Both the position numbers and the translations under genes were made by a program. A stretch of DNA of 10,562 nt from Amoebophrya sp. AT5.2 (taxonomy: Eukaryota > Sar > Dinophyceae > Syndiniales > Amoebophryaceae). This document shows, in pieces, positions 1 to 7,885 of this stretch (the first letter of the stretch is position 1; each line of letters begins with the position of its first letter). The DNA is taken from positions 1 to 10,562 of the forward strand of contig RXOD01006364.1 of NCBI GenBank assembly GCA_005223375.1, read 5' to 3'. The notes under the pieces were generated by a model, which did not search any database, had not been told where the DNA came from, and worked only from the letters and a program-made list of their open reading frames with translations.

Positions 1-100
1 CCGCCGCGAGGCGGTGCGCAGGAGCGCACCCGTCGCGCGCTGGCCGAGATTCGTCGCGGCGGGGAGAGACGAACAAGAGGACATGTTCGCGGACCGATAA
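1..100 (+). CDS. 3' end of a plus-strand gene (partial, unknown product)
   Basis: Frame 2, read from base 2, is open from the window edge to a TAA at 98-100, giving about 32 residues that end in DEQEDMFADR. Third positions are mostly G or C, as in the other coding regions here, and base composition becomes AT-richer right after the stop. This suggests the C-terminus of a gene entering from the left and convergent with the large minus-strand gene that ends at 664. The peptide is basic (several Arg, Ala and Val) with an acidic tail. No domain can be recognised in so short a stretch. Frame 1 is also open across this region, to base 390, but loses its third-position GC bias after about base 80, so I prefer frame 2. 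The product is unknown. Confidence 0.35.
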   Translation, partial: RREAVRRSAPVARWPRFVAAGRDEQEDMFADR

Positions 101-663
101 AAGAGTCCTGCTTGCCGTTGCATCAAATGCAGACACAACACGTGATCATGAAGCTAGGTGCACGCTGCTGCGCATCGTCCGTCGAACAGCCTCCGCGCCG
201 CCTGAAAGGAAAATTGTCGTCATCGCAACAAAGAAATTTCGATTATCGCAAACAAGTCAAAGCGTCTCTGTTGTACATGGCAAGTAGAATCTCTGTACAC
301 ATGAATTTTTCCCCGTGCCTGCGTATCCAAGTCGCAGTCGCTGCAATCGTGATCGTGTCGCCCCCTGATGATCGTACCTTAACAAGTTAGTATCCTAAAC
401 CTTCGATGTTGGCTAGTGAGTACTCGTAAATCGATAAAATTCGACATACAGTTCTAAGTAGAAGGTGACAGTTAAAGCATTAAAGCTCGCAAGCCTAAGC
501 TCCGCTTTTTTGCTTAGGCGGGTTCCGAGTTCCCCACACTGCACCGCCCGCCTCCATCGTATCTACACGTCCTTGCCGGCGTCGCCGCAAACTCAAAAAA
601 CCTGGCGTTCCCTCAAAACTGCGACTGTCTCCGCAAAAACCCAATCCTTCAATAGGTTCCTCA
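101..663. other. Convergent 3' intergenic region
   Basis: This AT-richer stretch lies between the putative plus-strand stop at 98-100 and the minus-strand stop at 664-666, so it should hold both 3' untranslated regions. ORFs here (for example frame 1 to base 390) lack coding-like third-position bias and I do not call them genes. No AATAAA signal is evident near either stop. Notable content is a tandem TTAAAGC pair at 472-478 and 480-486 and a hairpin at 493-519. Confidence 0.5.
493..519. repeat. Inverted repeat / hairpin with T-rich loop
   Basis: GCCTAAGC at 493-500 is the exact reverse complement of GCTTAGGC at 512-519. The 11-base loop at 501-511 ends in six T residues on the plus strand. 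It lies about 145-170 bases beyond the stop of the minus-strand gene, inside its likely 3' untranslated region. A role in 3'-end formation or RNA stability is possible but unproven. Confidence 0.6.
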
Positions 664-3600
664 CTACCCCTGCGACACCATCAGCAAGTCACTTAGATTT
701 TCTAGTTGCACCGCGAGCAAGTAGTTCAGCTTTTTCGTCAAATGTCCGCTCAGCCCGTGCTTTTCCGCAAATTTTTTCGCGGCCTCGTGCGGCTTCTGAC
801 CTCGGTAGACGACCAGGCGGTCGGTCTCGGTTGGCGAAATGTTCACGTCCACGTAAAGCAGCACGTTTTCATCCTCGTCGCTCTCCGCAGCGCGCCTGCG
901 TCGTCTGCTCTGCCCCAGCGCCTGGTAGGCGGCGTGCAGATTTTTTCGCGGACCCCCGCTCGTACTTCGAGGCCTGGGCCTGAATTTTTGATTCTGGCTC
1001 TGGGGCAACGCTTTCGCGGGAGCCGCGCTGCGGGATAGGAAGTCGACGAATTCCTCCTGCTCTTGCTCGTTGTGGTCCGTCTCCGCGTGGTGGTCCACAA
1101 CCTCCATAATCCGCCTGCGACTCCGATTGTACCTGTTGGCGCTGCTGCTGGTTTTCGTAGTCGCGGCACCGTTCTGGGCTCTCGCAGGTCCCGGCTGCAC
1201 ATAGTGCTCTTCCTCGCTGGTATAGTAGTTGCTCATCTTCGGCGCCCGGCCGCGGGCTCCGCCCGCACCGCCGCGACCGCCTCCTGCGCGCGCCCCAGCA
1301 TGTTCCTTCTCTAGCATCACCACTGCCTCCTCTTCTCCTTCGTCCTCCACATGATCTTCTTTCTTGTTCGCCCGACTGGGAGGGCTGAAGACCCGCTTTT
1401 TCATTTCTCGGAGCGCCGCCACCGACGACGCCTTCTTGTCCGTTCTCGGCGCCCGCGTCTCCTGCCACCGACGTAGCTCTGATTTGGCGTCGAAAGCGCG
1501 CCGCATCCGCGACGTGGTCTCCTCGTAACCACGCACGTTCGTGGAGGCTGCGTTCGCAGCGTGCGGGGCTACTTCCACGTTCGGCTTGAACGAACACGCG
1601 GCCAGTTCGCGGTCCTGCTGCAGCTGTTGGGCGATTTTGACGTTTTCCGCGAGTTTCTCCTTTTGGTGCATGCCGCGCTCGTACAAGGAGGAGGACGTTA
1701 GCACCTGCACCGCCTGCAACACGTCCACCGTCCGTTCCTGTGGTGTTGAGTAAGCTCCTTTGCCCTTCCCCTTCGCGCGTGCAGATGGTTTCCTGCCTCT
1801 GGTTCCCGCTGCTCTTGTTTGCACGTCTACTTCAACGACCTGCTGCTCCTTGCTGTTCTTTTTCCCCCGCCGCTGGAAAAACTGCATCTCGCGCGCTTCC
1901 TTCTTCTCCCGCTCTTCCTTCTCCGTTCGCTGTTTCTGCAGCTTCTCCTGGTTCTTCTTCTGGCGCCACAACAGCAGGTCAACGTGCGTCATCACGCCGG
2001 ACTCCTCCTTGAGGCGCTGCGTCACCTTGTTCGACAGGCCCTGGCCGGAGGAGGTGGCTGCGGCGGTCGCACAACTGCCTCCCGGTCCCGACGGAGCGGT
2101 CAGAGGCCCTCCTGATCTGGAAGTGTTGTGGAGGCGATTGAAGTAGAACAGGCCGAATTCCTGCCGCAGCTTCTGCGGGTCGTATTGGGACACGAGACCG
2201 CGAATGCGTTGTGCTTCCACATCGGCGTCGCTGTCGGCGGAGGAGTCGCCGGCATGCCCCTGCTGAAGACTCCTGTTGGAGGTTTGTTGACGTTGAGGAC
2301 CAGCACTGGGATATTGATTGCGGTATTACACATTAACGTCGGCAACGGAACACATGGATTATTTTGCGGCTACTGTAGAAATCGTTCTATCTTCCGAAAG
2401 CGGAACTGGAGTACTTAAACGTATCGTCGTCGACGGCCCCCATCAGAACATGGAAGAAGACCGTGAGCGCAAGCAGATCCGTGCAGCCACGCGCTTCGGG
2501 GTCAAGAACGCGCCACAAACTAAGGTGAAGCTGGTTGCGCTTGTCGTCGCCATCGTCCTTATTTCGTCCCGTATTGCTATTGATGTTGGTGCCAGCGGCA
2601 GCCCCGCGCGCGCCCGCGCGTCGCTCCACGCAACCCATTTCCTCGAGAAACAGCGGCAAGTCGGTGAAGTGAAGCTCGCCTGCGAGTGTAACATGTTGTG
2701 AGCAGAACGAGAAGATACAGAACATAGTAAAGCTCGTATCTCAGTACAACGCGGCAAAAGGAGTTCGCTACAAGGAGTTACCCGGCGCGCTCGTGTGATC
2801 TTCTCTCGCGGCTACCGCGACCTGGAAGGCCTCCCGCACCTTTTTCTCGAGCAGGTGCCAGTAGTACCTTCGCGACCGTGCGCTGCAAACCCGGCCCGGG
2901 CTGTGTGGCATTTTTCCCTGGTCCGCCGTCTGCTCTTTTCGTTTCTTCTGTCGCGCCACGGCGTCAGAGTACAGCAAATTGCTGGCCTTTTTCCCCGCAT
3001 TAGTCGCTCCACCGCTACTCTTCGCAGCAGCGGCACCCGCACCACCCCCTTCGTCGCTCCCACTCCTCTTCCCCTTGCTCCCGCTCCGCTGCTGCTTCGA
3101 CGTCCCTGCTCTTTTGCCCCTCGCTCCACCGACGCCCTCCTCGCCCCCCGCGGGGGCTCCCCCGACAGCATTCGTCGAGGACGACATCAACTCCTCCAAC
3201 AGACCGGTTTTCGCCGTCTGCGCGATTGTGTACGCCGAGTAAAGTCTGTCGTGGACGTTCTCCTGCTCCCCCCGCTCGACGAGCGCGTCCTCGGCCCCCG
3301 TTCTGTGGTTGTGCCCCCCTTTCGAGTGCTTCTGCGCGTAATTACTTATGGTCGGCTTGTGCGTGCACTCCCGGTAGGCTTCCTTTTCGATCAGAACAAG
3401 CTTCTTCTTCTTCCGCTCCTGCTCGTTCTCCAGGTAGTTCTCGGGGTCCGAAAACAAATTTGCCGCCGACTCCGCGAGAATGTACCGGTTCAACTCGGAG
3501 TTCACGATTGGCCGGAACGTGCATTCCTTCATCTCCTTCTCGTACTTCTCCTGGCGGTACTGCTCCAGCTCGCGTTTCGTCCGGTGGTTCGCAGTGGTGC

Positions 3601-5901
3601 GGCCGCGAGACGCCGGTTTTTCACCCGGTGTAGGAGCGCTGGTTTTCATCAACGCGTCGCGAAGCTGCTGCTCCCCGATGACGACGGACCCGGGTGAATA
3701 GTAACTCGACGCTGCAAGAGTTGATGTGTTTAAGAGCTTGTGCTCGACGTGCCTGGGGCGAAACGTACACTCGGCCAGCTCGTGCGCCTCCCCCTGGGCT
3801 TTGTACTGCTCGCGCTGCAGCCGCCACTTCTCAGCCGAGTGCTGCTTTATGTTCTCACGCGTGACGCGGTCCATCTCTTTGCCGCGGTGCGCGCGGAGGC
3901 TCGCGGTACCCGCACCCGTGCCCGCACCGCCACGCGCGGAGGACGGTGGAGAGGTGGCCGAGGCGTTTGGCTGGCTGCCAGCGACAAACGCAGGAGGCAC
4001 TGGCGACGACGGGGACGCAGGAATCATAGGGTTCGTGGTGGGCGGTCCCTGGGTGTCGGTCGAGTTGCGGTCGTTTTCGGTGCTCGTCGTGGGCAGACGG
4101 GCACGAGTGTCGCGGTCGGGAAGCACGGTGGGCGGACGGGTATCTTGCTCGCGGTCGCGCCTCTGCTGCTCCACCTCCAGTGGGGGGTCGAGCTGGAGCT
4201 GCCGACGCGCGCTCCCCAACGTTCCCGTGGGCGAGGAGGTTGCTTTGTTTGGCGGTCCGTGATTTGCCGCCGGCTTCGCGGGAGACGTGCCGCGGTCGAC
4301 GCTCTGTGCCGACAAAGACGAAGCCCGCTGTTCTTTAGCGGCTGGTGGTGCTGTTCAATTCATTGAACAAAGCGAGAGGCCGATAGAACAACTCGAACAC
4401 TTCAACCCACAGCTGTCAGTGGAAAAGGGAATGGAAACGAGAGCGGAAGGGTAACAGTAAACTGTAGTTTCTGCCTCTGTCTCAGTAACTAAACTCATCC
4501 TAGCAGTATTCTCGGCGTCTTCCGGAAGATCAATCCAAAGAAAGCTGACGGAACCTGGCTCCACTTTTTTCAGCACCGGTGCGTCCTCCGGTTCTTTGCA
4601 GATGGTCATGTGGTACTCTAGTTGGGACTCGTAGACTAGCCCCGCACACACAGCGCACTGAAACAACGGCCCGGTCCCGTTCGGAGGCCCGCTTCTGGTG
4701 GCCGCCGTGCTGCCGCTGCTCGACCCAAGAGTTGCTCCGGTCGCCCTGTTCGGGGCGGGTTTCACAATGGTCTTTCGGCCTTCAGAAGCAAGGGCGAGGT
4801 CTGGTCCGATGGGTACTGTACTCGACGCGGCGGACGCCGAGGACACGGCCGCACCGTCCTCACTCGCAGGGGGGCCCGTCTCGACCTGGCGAGGAGCGTC
4901 CTCGAGACCTCCTCCGTCTCCGAGTAAAGTCGTGGGCCGAGCCGGAAGCACGTTCAGAAGCGTTGGCCGGGTCGAAATCGCGTCTGCGAAAACCGTTGGC
5001 CGATCGGAGGCAGACACCGTTTTCCGGGCACCAAGCTGCACTCCCTGGACAATAGTACCGCGACCGTCTGCTCCGAGAGTGCTTTGAGTTGGGAGTTGTG
5101 CTGCAGTTGCAGTTGTCTGTATCTGTTCGGGGTAATACAGCGCGCCCGCGGTCGGAGCCGTGCTGGATGTTGACTCCGCGACGCTCAGCGCACCCGCCCC
5201 GGACAACAAACGCGGGCGCACAGGGACGCTGAAGATGCATGTCAAAGTCAATGTCAAAGAAATTGAAATTAGTAAGTACCTAGGCCAAGAACACCACCAC
5301 CCCTTCTCAAAGACCTTCTGAATCTTGCGATTGGTTCACAAGCACACTACAAACGACCCCACCTGGCCGGTCTCCGCGTGCGTTCGAAAGGGTTTTTGTC
5401 GACGGAAATCGCCCGAAAGTTCACGTGCTGCAGCAGGTTCATATTTGCGACCGGCACGTTCGCCGCATTCTGTCGTGGTCCCGTTGTCGCGTTCGGCTTC
5501 GACGGCCCCAGTTGCGTGGCACCCGGTGGAACCGCCGATGAACAAGATGCGCTGCTCGCACTTGCGGACCGATACACCACCACTTGTCTCGTGCTCGTAG
5601 CCGCCGGAGGTCTGCCTCCAACTGCCGTCGTCGGCCGCGTCGTAGTGATGGGGGTCGGCTGGTGCACGACGAGCCGCGTCTGGCGATACGGCACCGGAAC
5701 CGAGGCCGGCGCGATTCGTTCGCGCTGCGGGGGACCTGCCGCGAAAGTCTGATGTTGGCGCCACACTACAGAAGTTGCTGGGACAGCGAAAGAAGCGGCT
5801 GCGGGAGGCGCGGCGGCTTTGCAAGAAGTGGCGGCAGAACTGAACAGCTTGATCTTACTCTGTCCCCCCTGCTGCTGTCCTACGGGAATGCTGTGCATCA
5901 T
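664..5901 (-). CDS. Large multi-domain protein: C2HC zinc finger, ECTFxP repeats, degenerate EF-hands, VDVN C-terminal module
   Basis: Five exons: 5901-5363, 5228-4555, 4350-2782, 2679-2415 and 2305-664. They total 4,689 bases (1,562 residues), and all junctions are GT-AG and phase-matched. The start is ATG-ATG at 5901; the later long ORFs have no ATG near their openings, so they must be downstream exons. Approximate residues: 1-350, Ala/Ser/Pro/Thr-rich; 371-390, a C2HC finger (CxxC-x11-HxxxC); 598, 680 and 732, repeats ECTFRP, ECTFRP and ECTHKP, with Arg/Glu/Lys helices nearby; 915-1010, an EF-hand-like pair whose second loop (LDPEARGCTD) lacks most calcium ligands; 1124-1159, a charged coiled coil; 1253, CSFKP; 1497-1534, a VDVN/VVYRG/FAEKHGL module. 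Related repeats occur in protist proteins often linked to flagella or basal bodies; a structural cytoskeletal role is inferred. The second donor is uncertain, so 20-odd residues could be gained. Confidence 0.8.
2306..2414 (-). other. Intron 4 of the large minus-strand gene
   Basis: The donor TTTAA|GTACTC (exon ends at 2415) and the acceptor ATATCCCAG|T (exon resumes at 2305) enclose 109 bases. Both sides are phase 2 and create an Asn codon. The last exon is open from 2325 with no ATG near its beginning, so splicing from upstream is required. The intron contains stops in the exon-4 frame, including one at about 2392. Confidence 0.75.
2680..2781 (-). other. Intron 3 of the large minus-strand gene
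   Basis: The donor CCGG|GTAACT (exon ends at 2782) and the acceptor ACTCGCAG|GC (exon resumes at 2679) enclose 102 bases with a T/C-rich 3' half. Both sides are phase 1 and rebuild a Gly codon. The join places a helix ending REAFQVAVAARE directly before ELHFTDLPLFLEEMGC, giving the helix-loop-helix expected of an EF-hand-like unit. Without it, the frame ends seven codons later at 2768. Confidence 0.85.
4351..4554 (-). other. Intron 2 of the large minus-strand gene (donor uncertain)
   Basis: Exon 3 has no ATG for its first 150 or so codons and a stop just upstream at 4355-4357, so an acceptor near 4328-4351 is required. The preferred donor G|GTTCCG (exon ends at 4555) is phase 1 and matches two tandem acceptors 9 bases apart: AACAG (exon from 4350) and CACCACCAG (exon from 4341). 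Alternatives are A|GTTTAG at 4494 (phase 1) and GTTACT at 4489 with the acceptor AACAG ending at 4328 (phase 0). Only transcript data can decide between them. Confidence 0.5.
5229..5362 (-). other. Intron 1 of the large minus-strand gene
   Basis: The donor reads CCAG|GTGGGG (exon ends at 5363) and the acceptor CATCTTCAG|C (exon resumes at 5228). Length is 134 bases. Both sides are phase 2 and create a Ser codon. A branch-point-like TTACTAAT lies at 5275-5268, about 40 bases before the acceptor, followed by T-rich sequence. Without this splice the upstream frame stops at 5347-5349 and exon 2 has no ATG. Confidence 0.75.
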
Positions 5902-6570
5902 TTCAGAATGGGCAAGAGAGAAGGAAAAATGACCATGGACGCGTACAGTACAGTAGAGTGTGAGTAGAGTTTGTTTTTGGTCGCCGAAGATGTAGATGAA
6001 CCAACGAAAGTCTGAGTAAGCTTTGACTCAGGCGGCAAGCTCTATTTGACTTAAAGTTAAAGCCCAACACAAATTCAAAAAAAGTCGCGGCGCGACAAAT
6101 ATCGGGCGGCGAACGCTTAGGGACGCGCTGCACCACCTCAAATAGGTACGCGAAACTCAAAGAAAATGAAAAAGCAAAAAAAGTATAGTACTTTCTTACT
6201 CCAAGCGGAAAAAAAAAACTTGCGCTACATTTTATGATGGACATGGAATGGAGATGGGAGCCATTGCAATTCTGTGCGTCTGCATCCGACCATCGTGGAC
6301 AAGAAAGAATCTGGCAGACGTGGAGATCAGGGCACTGATGTGTTGGGTCAGCGCGGCATGACAAACTTGAGACTGCTTCCTTGCTACTTGCTCCGCATAA
6401 TCAAAGGCAGAAGGCCCTGCGTTTTACGGTCTGTATTTGAGGCAGCCACTCCACCGAAAGGCATCAAAAGCGGACGAAAGACCAGGCGAGCTGCCACATT
6501 CGCTTTTCGACAACGAATTCGCGTAAGGCAGCAGAAGGGCATCGCGGCTAACGTCGTTTGTCCCGGTCAA
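5902..6570. other. 5' flank of the large minus-strand gene, no convincing gene
   Basis: This is lower-GC DNA upstream of the ATG at 5901. On the minus strand it is rich in T runs (complement of A-rich 6155-6225), which may act as promoter or trans-splice pyrimidine tracts in this kind of organism. It contains the inverted repeat CTGAGT/ACTCAG at 6012-6031 with an AAGCTT core, a tandem TTAAAG pair at 6051-6063, the small stem GTCGC/GCGAC at 6084-6096, and AAAGTA/TACTTT at 6180-6194. The long minus ORF at 5903-6364 lacks an ATG near its 5' end and has no coding-like codon bias. Short plus-strand ORFs starting near 6235 look random. Confidence 0.45.
6012..6031. repeat. Imperfect palindrome upstream of the large gene
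   Basis: CTGAGT (6012-6017) pairs with ACTCAG (6026-6031) around AAGCTTTG, which itself contains the palindrome AAGCTT. It sits about 110-130 bases upstream of the start codon at 5901, in the expected 5' untranslated or promoter zone. No function can be assigned from sequence alone. Confidence 0.5.
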
Positions 6571-6789
6571 TCAATCGCGATACCACTCCCGGAAGACGCA
6601 GGCACATCCTGCGTGCACCACATGGCCGCCGGCCGCATCCAGGCACTGCTTTTTTGCGCTGCTTCTTTTGGTCATTGCTTTGCACTTCCATCTTGCCTGT
6701 ATTCTCAAAGATCCCAGCGCCATGCCGTGACGGTATACAGCCTGGGTCTGGCGTTTTTTATGACATCGCTTTTCTTTGGAGGTCGCCAT
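6571..6789 (-). CDS. Possible small basic protein, 72 residues
   Basis: This ORF starts with an ATG at 6789 in a favourable context (A at -3, G at +4) and ends with TGA at 6571-6573. The product is strongly basic, with many Lys and Arg in its first 45 residues (MATSKEKRCHKKRQ...), and has four Cys, two of them in the segment HAGCACVF. There is no recognisable domain, signal peptide or membrane segment. Third positions are less GC-biased than in the confident genes, and a second minus-strand ORF (7046-6705) overlaps it in another frame. It could be a real short gene, an exon, or chance. I keep it because of the ATG context and composition. Confidence 0.22.
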   Translation of the reverse strand: MATSKEKRCHKKRQTQAVYRHGMALGSLRIQARWKCKAMTKRSSAKKQCLDAAGGHVVHAGCACVFREWYRD

Positions 6790-7066
6790 GTTTGTTCAGC
6801 CGCACCAGTGGGTGTCTGTTGATAACGTTGAACTTGAATGAACCCAGGGGAGAAATTTTTACAGGAGGTAAACCTAAACGCAAACGCACACTGGTTTAGT
6901 ATTTGTCTGGCCGCATGTTTCTCGGTCCTTCCACCCACGGACTCCACAGGGAGCGTCGCTTGGGGAGGCGCAATAAAGAGAAAGGAAAACAACTCGCCGT
7001 CTTGTTCTAGTACATGAGGGCGACACACTAGGAGCAGTAGGAGCATACAGCACAGCGCCGAACCCC

Positions 7067-7477
7067 TCACGCCTTGTGCGCCACGTGTATGCCGGCTTTC
7101 GAGCAGGTGATGCGCTCTGCTTGGTATTGCAGCATCATCCTCAGCGATTTTCCGGACCCGGAAGATGGAAACAGCACTTTCCTGTCCTCGGTCTGCAGAA
7201 GCGATTCGGGAAGGATGGGGTCGTGGTGTACTGGTGCGCTCCCGGGCCGCGGGTGCTTGAGCTTTCGCAGACGTTGCAGCAGTGTTGTTTCTGACTCGCG
7301 CCGTAGCAGAGCAGGGCTCTGGCGAGGCCTTCCCGTACCTGGTTTTGTCCGGTTGGTTGCGCTTGTTAGTTTTGAAGCGCGCGCGCTCTGATTCTCAGGC
7401 GCTCCCTTAGAAGTCCGTCGCGACGGCTCCGGTCGCGCTTGCGCTTCCGCGAAAGTAAAACCATCGCGGAAATCCAT
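7067..7477 (-). CDS. Hypothetical basic protein, 136 residues
   Basis: The ORF starts at ATG 7477 (GATGCTATGG, with G at -3 and +4) and ends at TGA 7067-7069. The frame continues upstream to 7543 without an ATG, so a 5' exon is possible. The product begins MDFRDGFTFAEAQ, is rich in Arg, Ser, Pro and Lys in the middle, and ends with KAGIHVAHKA. A GSGKS string near residue 110 resembles part of a P-loop, but it lacks the preceding GxxG pattern and flanking strand, so I do not call it an ATPase. Third positions are moderately GC-rich, in keeping with coding DNA. It is transcribed away from the plus-strand gene at 7886. I do not recognise the family. Confidence 0.45.
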   Translation of the reverse strand: MDFRDGFTFAEAQARPEPSRRTSKGAPENQSARASKLTSATNRTKPGTGRPRQSPALLRRESETTLLQRLRKLKHPRPGSAPVHHDPILPESLLQTEDRKVLFPSSGSGKSLRMMLQYQAERITCSKAGIHVAHKA

Positions 7478-7885
7478 AGCATCGGCGCACGCGAGCAATC
7501 GGGGCGCGCGCCCGTAGTTGTTCGACACCAGCACCACACACAGTCAACGCCTGAGCGGCAGCGGGCGGCGCCAGCATGCGCCCGCTGGGCCGGGCTGGGG
7601 CTTTGCTTTCAGCATCTCCGATTTGGCAGACCGCGCGCGAGATTCTCGCGCTGCACATGAGAGCGAGAAGCCCAACGCCACCCGCAACCGCAAGGAAATG
7701 GCAGCGCCGCGCCCTCTCGCCCTATGTTTTCGAACCATCGACAGCCACCACGCAAGCCCCAAGCCCAACGCGCGAAGCCGGCGAGAACGAGACCAGCCAG
7801 ACAAAAAAGCGTCTGCCTGCGGGCCGGGCGACCGAGCTGAACAGCGGCACTCTACGCGAAGAACTGAACTCGTCGCCAGGTCGAG
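7478..7885. other. Divergent intergenic region or upstream exon
   Basis: About 400 GC-rich bases separate the start at 7477 (minus) from that at 7886 (plus), so a shared promoter is possible. It includes the perfect 12-base palindrome GGGCGCGCGCCC at 7502-7513. A plus-strand frame opening at ATG 7576 and open past 7880 has coding-like third positions in 7680-7880 (for example the segment TREAGENETSQTKKRL), so an upstream exon of the plus gene may lie here. I could not find a phase-matched GT-AG junction to the 7886 frame. A minus-strand frame from ATG 7658 also looks partly coding. Confidence 0.35.

Noticed and set aside
465..2146. Several plus-strand ORFs across the last exon of the large gene
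   Set aside because: They are antisense shadows. The minus-strand exon has the coiled coil, the CSFKP motif and the VDVN module, and the plus frames show no domains.
2318..2701. Plus-strand ORF with a membrane-like segment (VKLVALVVAIVLISS), about 120 residues from an ATG near 2354
   Set aside because: It lies antisense to exon 4 and intron 4 of the large minus-strand gene, whose phase-matched splice sites and EF-hand-like peptide are better supported.
5960..6110. Possible small RNA (box C/D-like GATGTAGATGAA with CTGA)
   Set aside because: The C-box match is imperfect, the distance to CTGA is about 20 bases, and there is no terminal stem.
6968..6976. AATAAA on the plus strand as a polyadenylation signal
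   Set aside because: No supported plus-strand gene ends just upstream, and a single hexamer in AT-richer DNA is expected by chance.
6705..7046. Minus-strand ORF starting MLLLLLVCRPHVL, signal-peptide-like, 113 residues
   Set aside because: No coding-like third-position bias; the hydrophobic start comes from a short CTN-rich stretch, and it overlaps another minus-strand ORF in a different frame.
7140..7160. GSGKS string in the small minus-strand protein as a Walker A motif
   Set aside because: The full GxxxxGK[ST] pattern, a preceding beta strand and a Walker B motif are missing, and the protein is too short for a P-loop NTPase.
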